Shown in pieces: positions 26,601-35,682 of a DNA stretch of 64,000 nt. Source of the stretch: Acetivibrio mesophilus (GTDB lineage: Bacteria > Bacillota > Clostridia > Acetivibrionales > Acetivibrionaceae). The position numbers and the translations under genes are program-made. The notes under the pieces are model-generated. The model ran no database searches and was not told the DNA's origin. It was given only the letters and a program-made list of their open reading frames with translations. Within the stretch, counting starts at the first letter, position 1. Every line of letters starts with the position of its first letter. The stretch covers positions 1 through 64,000 of the forward strand of contig NZ_RLII01000008.1 of NCBI RefSeq assembly GCF_004102745.1, in the 5' to 3' direction.

Positions 26601-29600
26601 AAACGGACAAAGCATCAGGAAGTGAATATACTCCTTTAGAGGGGGAAACGGAAGAAAAGTTGGCTCGATTGTGGGAAGAAGTGCTGGGAGTCGACAGGGT
26701 CGGAGCGAAGGACAATTTCTTTGAACTGGGAGGACATTCCCTGAAGGCTACGGTTCTGGCAGCGCGCATACATCGTGAGTTCAATAAGTCAATACCCTTG
26801 TCAAAAATACTGACAACCCCAAACTTAAGGGAGCTTGCCGGCTGCATTGACGCCTTAGGGGAAAGTGTATACTTGAAGATAAATCCGGTAGAGGAAAATG
26901 AAGGTTATCCAAAGGGGATTTATCCGGCATCTTCTTCTCAGAAAAGAATGTTTGTGCAGCAGCAGTTCGAAGGAATAGGAATAAGCTACAATATGCCTCT
27001 GGCTTTATTGGTGGAAGGGCCAATTGATCCTGATAGGTTAAGAAGGGCTTTTAAGGGTCTTGTTATGAGGCATGAGCCCTTACGGACCTCTTTTGGAATC
27101 CATAATGGGGAAATAGTTCAGATAATTCAGAGTGAAGCGGATTTTGAGGTGGCCTTTCTGGAATGTGATGAGGAAAAGGTTTACAGTTTATTAATGGAAC
27201 AGGTAAAGCCCTTTGTTCTGGAACAGGCGCCGCTGTTTCGGGTTGTGTTGGTAAAAATTAGGGATAATAAACACATTCTCCTCATGGATATGCATCACAT
27301 AATATCGGACGGAGTTTCGGTTGCCATATTGGTGAAAGAATTTGGAGAGTTGTACAACGGTGGGAAGCTGACGGATTTGAGGATACAGTATAAGGATTTT
27401 ACTTATTGGAACAACAAACGTCTTCAAGATGCGGCAATGAAAAAACAGGAGGAATTCTGGGTTAAGACTTTAGAAGGGGATATTCCTGTCCTTGATATGC
27501 CGTCGGATTTTAACCGATCCGACAGCAGAACTTTTGTCGGGGATACAGTGGAATTTAATTTGGGAGTTGAGACCTCGGCTTTATTGAATGCTTTGGCGCA
27601 AAAACATGGAATTACTTTAAATAGCTTGCTTTTTTCTGTCTACACAGCTCTTTTGCATAGGTACACCGGTCAGGAGGATATAATTATCGGTTCTTTATCT
27701 GCCGGCAGAAATCATCCTGACTTGGAAAACATGGTGGGGATGTTCAACAACTTCCTTCCAATAAGGAGCAAAATAAATGCAACCGCTACCTTTGAGGAAC
27801 TGATGGGCAGTGTAAACAGCGCATTGGTGAAAGCGTATGAAAATCAAGATTATCCCTATGACATGATGGTGGAAAAGCTAGGTTGCAGGCCAGAGGTTTC
27901 CAGAAATCCCTTTTTTGATACCATGCTTATTTTCCATAATGAAATCGAGAGGGATATCAGCTTGGGAATAGACGGATTATCCTTTGATATGTATAAATTG
28001 AATAACCATACGTCCAAACTGGACTTTAAGCTTGACGTATATTTAGGTAGGGCCGGTAGTTTGGAGTGCATTATCGAGTACAATACGTCACTTTTCAAAA
28101 AAGAAACCGTAAATAGACTGGCAAAACATTTTGTAAATATTATAAAAGAAATCCTGCAAAACCCGGCTAAGCAGATTTCCCAGATAGAGATGCTGGAAAA
28201 AGAGGAAAAAGAGAAGATTCTCGTGGACTTTAACGACACGAAGAAAGAATACCCCAAGGACAAGACCCTGAGCCTGGTATTTGAGGAGCAGGTGGAAAGG
28301 ACACCTAATGATGTGGCGGTAATTTTTGGGGAGGAAAAGCTCACATACCTGGAGCTTAACCAAAGGGCCAATTCTTTGGCAAGGGTGCTGAGGCAAAAGG
28401 GTGTAGGCAAGGAAAGTATCGTAGCAATAATGCTGGAGCGTTCCACAGAGATGATGGTGGGGATACTGGCAGCATTGAAGGCAGGAGGTGCCTACCTTCC
28501 GATAAGCCCGTCGTATCCGGAGGAAAGAATCCGGTATATGTTGGAGGATAGCGGCACATCCCTTCTATTGACGAAAGAGGGGGGCTATGGGAAGAAATTT
28601 GAATTTTCTTTGGACCTTACGATACTGGACCTGGATGACCGTTCGTTGTACATGGGAGATGGATCAAACTTAGATCCGGTAAATGACTCCGGAAGCCTTG
28701 CCTATGTGATATACACCTCGGGATCAACCGGGAAACCCAAGGGAGCTATGATAGAGCATTATTCTGTAATAAACCGCCTAAGCTGGATGCAGAATAAGTA
28801 CCCCATAGGAAAAGAGGATACCATCCTTCAAAAAACTCCTTATACCTTTGACGTATCGGTGTGGGAGCTGTTCTGGTGGTTTTTTGTAGGGTCAAAGGTA
28901 TGCTTCCTTGAGCCGGGCGGGGAAAAGGACCCAGGAGCGATAATTGATGAAGTGGAAAAGAACGGTATAACCACCATGCACTTTGTACCTTCCATGCTGA
29001 ATATGTTTTTGGAGTATCTGGAGGAAGGAAGCGGATTGGAAAGGATTGCGAGCCTAAGACAGGTGTTTGCAAGCGGAGAGGCCTTAGGGACAAAGCAGGT
29101 GATAAGGTTTAATCGGCTGGCAGGAAAGAGACATGGTACAAGGCTCATAAATCTATATGGACCTACGGAGGCAACAGTGGATGTGTCTTACTTTGATTGT
29201 CCTTTGGGCGAAGAGATTGATCTTGTGCCCATAGGAAAGCCCATAGACAATATAAGGCTGTACATAGTGGATCGTTACAATAACCTCCAACCGGTGGGAA
29301 TACCGGGAGAACTCTGTATAGCAGGGGATGGAGTAGGAAGAGGCTATTTGAATCGGCCCGAGCTTACCAAGGAGAAGTTTGTAACAGATCCCTTTACCGG
29401 TTTGGGCAGTAGAGAGAACGGGACTACATCGAAAGAGGTCATGTATAGAACCGGGGATTTGGCAAGGTGGCTTCCTGACGGCAATATAGAATACTTGGGA
29501 AGAATAGACCACCAGGTAAAGGTAAGGGGCTTTAGAATAGAACCGGGAGAGATAGAAGAAGAGCTTTTAAAGCATGGAGATATAAAAGAAGCAGTGGTGA

Positions 29601-32600
29601 TGGCAAGGAAAGATAAGGATGGCGGAAATTACCTTTGCGCATACATCACAGCGGATAGGGAGATTACTCATGCAGAGCTTAGGGAGCATTTGACGAGAAA
29701 CCTTCCGGAATACATGGTTCCGTCCTACTTCATGAGGCTTGACAAAATGCCGTTGTCACCCAACGGAAAGGTTGACAGAAAAGCACTTCCCATACCTACG
29801 GGAAACATAAACACTGGAGTGGAGTATGTAGAACCGACAAGTATAATTGAAAAGAAGCTGGCAGAAATTTGGCAGGAAGTGCTTGAATGCAAGAAAGTAG
29901 GAGTAAACGACAACTTCTTTGAACTGGGAGGACATTCGTTAAAGGCTGCTATTCTTGTATCAAGGATACATAAAGAGTTTAATGTCCAGATATCCTTGGG
30001 AGAGATATTTAAGGCTTCCACTATCAAGCAAATTGCAGAAAAGATAGAGGGGGCGGGGAGAAATATATATTCTTCAATTGTCCATCTTGATGAAAAGAAT
30101 TACCGGACTTCGGGAGAAGATTCGGCGGTGTACCCGGTGTCTTCGGCTCAAAAACGTCTATTCATCTTAGAGAGGATGGCCAATATTGGTACCACCTATA
30201 ATTTGCCCGGGGTATTGACCGTTGAGGGGGATATAGACCTAGAAGCTTTTGAGAAGGCGTTTCAAAAATTGATTGATAGACATGAGACATTGAGGACCTC
30301 CTTTGAATTATCTGATGGCGAGCCCGTTCAGAGGGTTCATAGGCGTGTGGACTTTAAACTTGGGTATAAAAAGGCAGATGCCGATAAGGCAGAAGATATA
30401 ATCAAAGGCTTTATAAGGAAATTCGATATTGGAACTGCTCCCCTTTTTAGAGCAGAGCTAGTGAAAATAGGCGAGAAGAAACACTTGCTGATGTTCGATA
30501 TGCATCACATTATATCCGATGGAGTTACTGCTGTTATACTGGTGAAGGAATTCATTGAGCTATATAGCCAAAAGAATTTGAGTCCATTGAGGATACAATA
30601 TAGGGACTATGCCGTATGGCAAAACAGTCTTCTTGAATCGGAGATTATCAAAAAACAGCAAGAGTACTGGCAAAATGCTTTTTCCGGCGATATACCTGTT
30701 CTCAACTTGCCTCTGGATTATCCAAGGCCTTCAATACAAAGCTATGAAGGAGACCGGGTAAGATTTACTTTGTCAAAGGAACTGGTAAAAGGTCTGAAAA
30801 CTGTTGCGGCAAATACCGGCACAACCCTTTATATGGTGCTTATAGCAGCCTATAATGTTCTCCTTTACAAGTATACCGGGCAGGAGGATATAATAGTCGG
30901 TTCGCCCACCGCGGGAAGACCCCATGCGGACTTGGAAAACCTAGCCGGAATGTTTGTAAATACCCTTGCTTTGAGAAATTATCCGAAGAACGAAAAAGTC
31001 TTCAGCGGTTTTCTTGAAGAGGTTAAAAGCAATGTGTTGAACGCTTTGGAAAATCAGGAATTCCAGTTTGAGAAGCTTATAGAGGTGCTGGATTTAAAAA
31101 GGGATTTGAGTAGAAATCCGTTGTTTGACACCCTGTTTGTGCTTCAAAACATGGGAATACCGGAGATGGATGTCGGGGGCTTGAAATTTATTCCCTTTGA
31201 ATTTGAAAATAGGGTTTCCAAATTTGACATTACATTGGAAGCTATTGAGAACAAGGATGATATAAGGTTTAATTTAGAGTACAATACCAGTATTTTCAAG
31301 AGGGAGACGATAGAAAGACTTGCCCGTCACTTTAATAAAATACTGGAGGAGATTGCAAAAAACCCCTATAAAGAAATTTCCCAGATAGAGATGCTGACAA
31401 AAGGGGAAAAAGAGCAGATTCTCGTGGACTTTAACGACACGAAGAAAGAATACCCCAAGGACAAGACCCTGAGCCTGGTATTTGAGGAGCAGGTGGAAAG
31501 GACACCTAATGCGGTGGCGGTAATTTTTGGGGAAGAAAAGCTCACATACCTGGAGCTTAACCAAAGGGCCAATTCTTTGGCAAGGGTGCTGAGGCAAAAG
31601 GGTGTAGGCAAGGAAAGTATCGTAGCAATAATGCTGGAGCGTTCCACAGAGATGATGGTGGGGATACTGGCAGTATTGAAGGCAGGAGGTGCCTACCTTC
31701 CGATAAGCCCGTCGTATCCGGAGGAAAGAATCCGGTATATGTTGGAGGATAGCGGCACATCCCTTCTATTGACGAAAGAGGGGGGCTATGGGAAGAAATT
31801 TGAATTTTCTTTGGACCTTACGATACTGGACCTGGATGATCGGTCGTTGTACATGGGAGATGGATCAAACTTAGATCCGGTGAATGACTCCGGAAGCCTT
31901 GCCTATGTGATATACACCTCGGGATCAACCGGGAAACCCAAGGGAGCTATGATAGAACATTATTCTGTAATAAACCGCCTAAGCTGGATGCAGAATAAGT
32001 ACCCCATAGGAAAAGAGGATACCATCCTTCAAAAAACTCCTTATACCTTTGACGTATCGGTGTGGGAGCTGTTCTGGTGGTTTTTTGTAGGGTCAAAGGT
32101 ATGCTTCCTTGAGCCGGGAGGGGAAAAGGACCCGGGAGCGATAATTGATGAAGTGGAAAAGAACGGTATAACCACCATGCACTTTGTACCTTCCATGCTG
32201 AATATGTTTTTGGAGTATCTGGAGGAAGGAAGCGGATTGGAAAGGATTGCGAGCCTAAGACAGGTGTTTGCAAGCGGAGAGGCCTTAGGGACAAAGCAGG
32301 TGATAAGGTTTAATCGGCTGGCAGGAAAGAGACATGGTACAAGGCTCATAAATCTATATGGACCTACGGAGGCAACAGTGGATGTGTCTTACTTTGATTG
32401 TCCTTTGTGCGAAGAGATTGATCTTGTACCCATAGGAAAGCCCATAGACAATATTAGGCTGTACATAGTGGATCGGTACAACAACCTCCAACCGGTGGGA
32501 ATACCGGGAGAACTCTGTATAGCAGGGGATGGAGTAGGAAGAGGATATTTGAATCGACCCGAGCTTACCAAGGAGAAGTTTGTAACAGATCCCTTTACCG

Positions 32601-33874
32601 GTTTGGGCAGTAGAGAGAACGGGACTACATCGAAAGAGGTCATGTATAGAACCGGGGATTTGGCAAGGTGGCTTCCCGACGGCAATATAGAATACTTGGG
32701 AAGAATAGACCACCAGGTAAAGGTAAGGGGCTTTAGAATAGAACTGGGAGAGATAGAAGAAGAGCTTATAAAGCATGAGGATATAAAGGAAGCGGTGGTA
32801 ATGGCAAGGGAAGATAAGGATGGCGGCAATTACCTTTCCGCATACATCACAGCGGACAGGGAGATTACTCCTGCAGAGCTTAGGGAGCATTTGACGAGAA
32901 ACCTTCCGGAATACATGGTTCCGTCCTACTTCGTGAGGCTTGACAAAATGCCGTTGTCACCCAACGGAAAGGTTGACAGAAAAGCACTTCCCATACCTAC
33001 GGGAAACATAAACACTGGAGTGGAGTATGTAGAACCGACGAGTATAATTGAAAAGAAGTTGGCAGAAATTTGGAAGGAGGTTCTGGGAGCAGAAATTGTT
33101 GGTGTAAAAGATAATTTCTTTGATCTGGGCGGTAACTCGCTGTTATTGATAAGAATGCATTCAAAGCTGGAGGCATTATATCCGGGTAAGGTTAGCATTA
33201 CGGATATTTTTTCCCACCCCACAGTCTCAAAACTGGCGGAGTTTATTGAAAGAAAAGAGAGTCTACGGGGAGAAAGGCCGAAATTGGTATCCTTTGAGCT
33301 TCCGGCTGAGTACTTTAACCGGGATGGCAACAGAGATTTTGGTTCTGCTTTTAAGTTTGCGATAAGGAACGAAATAGTGAAAAAATTGAGAGCAATGGCA
33401 GAAAAAGAAGATGTGGATGAGATAGATATTTTGCTTTCCGCGTATATATATCTTCTTGCAGGGACTGCAAAAAAGCAGGATGTTACAGTGCCCACAATGC
33501 TTGATGACAGCGGTAGGATAACTGCAATAAGTGTGGATTTGAAGGAAGTTGATGATTTCGGTCAACTTGGAAGACTGATAAAAAGTAAGCGGATTTGCGA
33601 CATGGAAATAGGATACACATTGGAGGATATAAGTGAAGAATCGGTAATCAGAAAGGGTGCTTTCTCAATACTGCCTTTCTTCTATAGCAAGAGTAGCTTC
33701 AAAAAGTCGCGGAATTTAACAAGAATCTTCGACATTGCTTTTGAGATAGACAATCAAAAGGCCAATATCTCAGTTGTATGTGAGTTCGATGCATCAAGGC
33801 TAAAGAGTGAAAAGATCAAGGAATTGGTTAACAACTATATGAAAGTAGTTGAATTCATTATAACGAGCAAATAA
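23672..33874 (+). CDS. NRPS 2: C-A(Ile)-carrier-C-A(Ser)-carrier-C-A(Ser)-carrier-partial C
   Basis: A three-module elongation synthetase, 3400 residues. C1 (10-440) has the LTAMQEGILFH opening typical of domains that accept a D-residue, and HHILYDG near 147, matching the preceding E domain. A1 (440-973) reads DGFFLGVVF(K), close to the Ile code DGFFLGVVYK. C2 (1083-1503, HHIISDG near 1208) leads to A2 (1508-2040), and C3 (2153-2569, HHIISDG near 2278) to A3 (2577-3107); both A2 and A3 read DVWHFSLVD(K), serine. Carriers lie near 1022, 2088 and 3150. The last 190 residues resemble only the C-terminal half of a condensation domain and lack HHxxxDG. ATG 23672 follows GGGGGG, 19 bp after NRPS 1. 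Confidence 0.93.
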   Translation: MTANKLDKKNIEDILSLTAMQEGILFHYRSNPESRQYFEQLSMRIAGNLDADIFKKAWNFTAQNNEVLRTVFRWEKLEKPVQVVLRNYEIPVRVYDISEYEEEEIQRQLEAIKEKDRKEGIDISTEPFRITLCKLKKDRYEVILSNHHILYDGWSNSVILKEFLEAYDAFEKGQQPLRTAKNRYREFVKWHQGRDINTQKSYWTKYLEGMESRTLLPWDSKKQGEIKKAQVYTLEIEKEKAHRIKNFAREQKVALASVLYAAWGILLQRYNNSEDVIFGTTVSGRTAKINGIENMVGLFINTPPLRIRSKAGEQVSGLLDEVEKSLRDRGPYEDTPLTEIKACSSMDSKETLFDSIMVIENYPLDKQMMSKDSCLAIESFSMFEMTNFDIAVAVSVFDGMELEFIYNSDVFCLSTIERMSGQLINIIDCMVSNPCIEVSKIDILSKNERDEILYRYNNTATLYPKNRTLSQLFEEQAQRVPENIALVFEGMEMTYRELNEKANRFANFLRKKGVAAESIVGVLLERSPDMIVAILGILKAGGAYLPIDPEYPAERIASIIRDSGTRLLVLGAGLEAKLSSEDPSPELIVMGGNNDDFQHEDGENIECINSSESLAYVMYTSGSTGMPKGNLTTHYNISRVVKNTNYIDITDRDTLLQLSNYAFDGSTFDIFGALLNGAKLVLVKSQTLLDILELSRLIENEKITVFFITTALFNTLADLNPQCFKNVRKVLFGGERVSVPHVRKVLDCVGPGRLIHVYGPTESTVFASYHFIDAVGDEDATIPIGKPLSNTKIYVVDKNNNLQPFGAQGELCIAGDGLAKGYLNRPELTKEKFVPNPFEAYDNERCNEGGKDKECKLMYRTGDLVRWRSDGSIEFIDRIDTQVKLRGFRVELGEIEARILEYEGIREGVVIAREDKKGSKYLCAYFTSKEEISLSCLREYLLAKLPAYMVPASFIRLEEMPLNSNGKIDKRRLPEPETDKASGSEYTPLEGETEEKLARLWEEVLGVDRVGAKDNFFELGGHSLKATVLAARIHREFNKSIPLSKILTTPNLRELAGCIDALGESVYLKINPVEENEGYPKGIYPASSSQKRMFVQQQFEGIGISYNMPLALLVEGPIDPDRLRRAFKGLVMRHEPLRTSFGIHNGEIVQIIQSEADFEVAFLECDEEKVYSLLMEQVKPFVLEQAPLFRVVLVKIRDNKHILLMDMHHIISDGVSVAILVKEFGELYNGGKLTDLRIQYKDFTYWNNKRLQDAAMKKQEEFWVKTLEGDIPVLDMPSDFNRSDSRTFVGDTVEFNLGVETSALLNALAQKHGITLNSLLFSVYTALLHRYTGQEDIIIGSLSAGRNHPDLENMVGMFNNFLPIRSKINATATFEELMGSVNSALVKAYENQDYPYDMMVEKLGCRPEVSRNPFFDTMLIFHNEIERDISLGIDGLSFDMYKLNNHTSKLDFKLDVYLGRAGSLECIIEYNTSLFKKETVNRLAKHFVNIIKEILQNPAKQISQIEMLEKEEKEKILVDFNDTKKEYPKDKTLSLVFEEQVERTPNDVAVIFGEEKLTYLELNQRANSLARVLRQKGVGKESIVAIMLERSTEMMVGILAALKAGGAYLPISPSYPEERIRYMLEDSGTSLLLTKEGGYGKKFEFSLDLTILDLDDRSLYMGDGSNLDPVNDSGSLAYVIYTSGSTGKPKGAMIEHYSVINRLSWMQNKYPIGKEDTILQKTPYTFDVSVWELFWWFFVGSKVCFLEPGGEKDPGAIIDEVEKNGITTMHFVPSMLNMFLEYLEEGSGLERIASLRQVFASGEALGTKQVIRFNRLAGKRHGTRLINLYGPTEATVDVSYFDCPLGEEIDLVPIGKPIDNIRLYIVDRYNNLQPVGIPGELCIAGDGVGRGYLNRPELTKEKFVTDPFTGLGSRENGTTSKEVMYRTGDLARWLPDGNIEYLGRIDHQVKVRGFRIEPGEIEEELLKHGDIKEAVVMARKDKDGGNYLCAYITADREITHAELREHLTRNLPEYMVPSYFMRLDKMPLSPNGKVDRKALPIPTGNINTGVEYVEPTSIIEKKLAEIWQEVLECKKVGVNDNFFELGGHSLKAAILVSRIHKEFNVQISLGEIFKASTIKQIAEKIEGAGRNIYSSIVHLDEKNYRTSGEDSAVYPVSSAQKRLFILERMANIGTTYNLPGVLTVEGDIDLEAFEKAFQKLIDRHETLRTSFELSDGEPVQRVHRRVDFKLGYKKADADKAEDIIKGFIRKFDIGTAPLFRAELVKIGEKKHLLMFDMHHIISDGVTAVILVKEFIELYSQKNLSPLRIQYRDYAVWQNSLLESEIIKKQQEYWQNAFSGDIPVLNLPLDYPRPSIQSYEGDRVRFTLSKELVKGLKTVAANTGTTLYMVLIAAYNVLLYKYTGQEDIIVGSPTAGRPHADLENLAGMFVNTLALRNYPKNEKVFSGFLEEVKSNVLNALENQEFQFEKLIEVLDLKRDLSRNPLFDTLFVLQNMGIPEMDVGGLKFIPFEFENRVSKFDITLEAIENKDDIRFNLEYNTSIFKRETIERLARHFNKILEEIAKNPYKEISQIEMLTKGEKEQILVDFNDTKKEYPKDKTLSLVFEEQVERTPNAVAVIFGEEKLTYLELNQRANSLARVLRQKGVGKESIVAIMLERSTEMMVGILAVLKAGGAYLPISPSYPEERIRYMLEDSGTSLLLTKEGGYGKKFEFSLDLTILDLDDRSLYMGDGSNLDPVNDSGSLAYVIYTSGSTGKPKGAMIEHYSVINRLSWMQNKYPIGKEDTILQKTPYTFDVSVWELFWWFFVGSKVCFLEPGGEKDPGAIIDEVEKNGITTMHFVPSMLNMFLEYLEEGSGLERIASLRQVFASGEALGTKQVIRFNRLAGKRHGTRLINLYGPTEATVDVSYFDCPLCEEIDLVPIGKPIDNIRLYIVDRYNNLQPVGIPGELCIAGDGVGRGYLNRPELTKEKFVTDPFTGLGSRENGTTSKEVMYRTGDLARWLPDGNIEYLGRIDHQVKVRGFRIELGEIEEELIKHEDIKEAVVMAREDKDGGNYLSAYITADREITPAELREHLTRNLPEYMVPSYFVRLDKMPLSPNGKVDRKALPIPTGNINTGVEYVEPTSIIEKKLAEIWKEVLGAEIVGVKDNFFDLGGNSLLLIRMHSKLEALYPGKVSITDIFSHPTVSKLAEFIERKESLRGERPKLVSFELPAEYFNRDGNRDFGSAFKFAIRNEIVKKLRAMAEKEDVDEIDILLSAYIYLLAGTAKKQDVTVPTMLDDSGRITAISVDLKEVDDFGQLGRLIKSKRICDMEIGYTLEDISEESVIRKGAFSILPFFYSKSSFKKSRNLTRIFDIAFEIDNQKANISVVCEFDASRLKSEKIKELVNNYMKVVEFIITSK
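28170..29878 (+). repeat. Serine adenylation-domain repeat, copy 2
   Basis: Module 2 of NRPS 2. Gap-free match to copies 1 and 3. The shared region with copy 3 (offset 3201 bp) runs on to about 29878, past the point where copy 1 diverges. Differences at the protein level are few, for example RIEPGEIE here against RIELGEIE in the others. Confidence 0.88.
31275..33078 (+). repeat. Serine adenylation-domain repeat, copy 3
   Basis: Module 3 of NRPS 2. It shares its upstream flank with copy 1 and its downstream flank with copy 2, a mosaic that suggests gene conversion rather than simple duplication. One change in a conserved stretch replaces Gly by Cys in the PLGEEID segment. Confidence 0.88.
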
Positions 33875-33931
33875 CATATAAAAAGTTTTAGCCTTAATAA
33901 AGGCTGGATAAAAAATATAGGGGGTAAAAAA

Positions 33932-34753
33932 ATGAAAAAGTATTTAAAAATGATATGTAATTTATTATTGTATGTGGGCACGTATTTTGTAGTCATCAAA
34001 TCTCTGGTTGCCTTCGGAAAAGGGTATATACTTAACAAGCCCTACATAGGACCATGGCTTAACGATAACTCGCTTATAGTAACTGTTACTAGCGATTTGA
34101 TTCAGTTTACCATCTTCTATTTCATTTTTAAGAAGTTTAAAGGTAAAAGCCTCTTGGAACATGTTAAGCTGACACAAAGCATCAGCATAAAGAACATAAT
34201 AACTATTTCTATCATTGGAATAGCATCTGGATTTTTCACCTCATCGGTAATTAAACTTCCCTTTGTTACGGAGAGGTATTCGGACCTGGTAGGAATAATG
34301 AGATATATGTTTGTGGACGGCGGAAGTTTTGTGATTTTCCTCTTATTCCTGATAGTAGGCTCGGTGTTTAAGGAAATATTATTCAGGGGGTTGATTTTCA
34401 ACGAGTTTAAAGAAAGTCTACCCGCTGCATTGGCCATAGTACTTCAGGGACTTATGTACGGTCTGATGTTCTTTGGTACAAATCTGCCTTTACTGTCCTA
34501 CGGATTCTTTGGTGCTGTTTTGTTTGTACTGTTGTATCTGTGGGTTAAATCCCTGTGGGCTTCAATAATTGCACAGGCGACATGCCAAGGATGCATGTAT
34601 ATTCTGATGTTGACAGAGGACTCAATACTGAATGCCGGTTCGGCGGTACCTACATTAATAATAAGTTCCATCATTGTGCTTGCGGCATCGGTTTATTTAA
34701 TGAGAAGCTGCAAAGCTGAAAAATCAGTGAGTGAAAATGCTATTGCGGCATAG
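33932..34753 (+). CDS. CPBP-family membrane protein, catalytic residues degenerate
   Basis: A 273-residue polytopic membrane protein with about seven or eight hydrophobic segments and the CPBP (Abi/Rce1-like) core. The family's EExxxR motif appears as KEILFR, so the first Glu is Lys. The second motif (usually FxxxH) reads YGLMF, and the third (usually HxxxN/D) reads AQATCQ, so both histidines are missing. It is probably not an active protease. Its position inside the NRPS operon, and its pairing with a paralogue, suggests a role in self-protection, membrane handling or assembly of the product. ATG follows a GGGGG site, 57 bp after NRPS 2. Confidence 0.72.
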   Translation: MKKYLKMICNLLLYVGTYFVVIKSLVAFGKGYILNKPYIGPWLNDNSLIVTVTSDLIQFTIFYFIFKKFKGKSLLEHVKLTQSISIKNIITISIIGIASGFFTSSVIKLPFVTERYSDLVGIMRYMFVDGGSFVIFLLFLIVGSVFKEILFRGLIFNEFKESLPAALAIVLQGLMYGLMFFGTNLPLLSYGFFGAVLFVLLYLWVKSLWASIIAQATCQGCMYILMLTEDSILNAGSAVPTLIISSIIVLAASVYLMRSCKAEKSVSENAIAA

Positions 34754-34775
34754 GGTCAAAAAGGAGGGTATGGAT

Positions 34776-35600
34776 ATGAAAAAATATCTTAAGATGTCAG
34801 GTTTAATAGTTGCGTACTTGGTAATTTTATATGCCGTAATGAGTGGCGTGAAATGGTTTGTCTTTAATGTTTGCTCCTTAAATAAGACGCTTAATGATTT
34901 CCTTTGGAGCAACCGTACACTTTTCAGCTTTACAATTTCGATTATAACAGTTTGTATATATTATGTTATTTTTAAACTGAGAGGCAAAAACCTGTTTAAA
35001 GTGTGTAGTTTTCAAAAGATGGAGGTAAAAGATGTACTTGGAATAACTATGATGGGAATCTCAATGAGTATATTTACCACTTCCTTTACCTCCATAAGTT
35101 TTATTGGCAGTGCATTTCCTCAATTTGAAGAATACATGAAAGGCTTTTTTGAATCAAAAGGAAGTTTTCTCATTCTTGTAGCCATGCTTATCGTCTTGCC
35201 GATGTTTGAGGAAATAATTTTTAGAGGCATTATTTTCAATGAGTTGAGGGAGAATATACCCCTTATTGCTGCAATTATAGTTCAGGCTGTAATATATGGA
35301 ATTCTGCAGTTTAGTCCTGTCTTGGGAACCTATGCAGCAATAGGCTCAATGATATATGTACTTCCATACATCTGGACCCGTTCCCTTTTTGGTTCCATAT
35401 TGGTTCAGGATACATGCATATTAAGCCTTCTCATACTTAGAAGGACGGGCATAAAGGAAGTTTTGGCAGGTACTGGCGATGCTGTATTAATACTGCTCTC
35501 CCTGATAGGAGTAGTAGGGATGTTTGTGTTTGCATATTTTGTTTGGAAGGACTCGACAAAGAAGCAAAGTACCATGAAAACGGTTGAAGCTTTGAATTAA
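34776..35600 (+). CDS. CPBP-family membrane protein, second paralogue
   Basis: A paralogue of the preceding gene (both begin MKKYLKM) with 274 residues and a similar run of membrane helices. EExxxR is intact here (EEIIFR), but the later motifs read YGILQ and VQDTC, again without the expected histidines. The start is ATG 34776, 8 nt after AAGGAGG; an ATG at 34770 is only 2 nt from it, and a longer frame from 34731 overlaps the previous gene. Likely acts with its neighbour, perhaps as a heterodimer. Confidence 0.72.
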   Translation: MKKYLKMSGLIVAYLVILYAVMSGVKWFVFNVCSLNKTLNDFLWSNRTLFSFTISIITVCIYYVIFKLRGKNLFKVCSFQKMEVKDVLGITMMGISMSIFTTSFTSISFIGSAFPQFEEYMKGFFESKGSFLILVAMLIVLPMFEEIIFRGIIFNELRENIPLIAAIIVQAVIYGILQFSPVLGTYAAIGSMIYVLPYIWTRSLFGSILVQDTCILSLLILRRTGIKEVLAGTGDAVLILLSLIGVVGMFVFAYFVWKDSTKKQSTMKTVEALN

Positions 35601-35682
35601 AAGGATTTATAGCCTATATAGCCTGGAAACGTAAATTGGATGATAATACAGTCAAATAAATTAGAGATTTAGGGTGGTTTTT

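Noticed and set aside
20275-33078. The triple A-domain repeat as an assembly artefact
   Set aside because: Not excluded, but the copies sit between different C and carrier domains, differ by scattered substitutions and keep frame, which fits real biology.
33888-33906. Hairpin AGCCTT/AAGGCT between NRPS 2 and the first CPBP gene as a terminator
   Set aside because: The stem is only six pairs and is followed by A-rich rather than T-rich sequence; the operon probably reads through.
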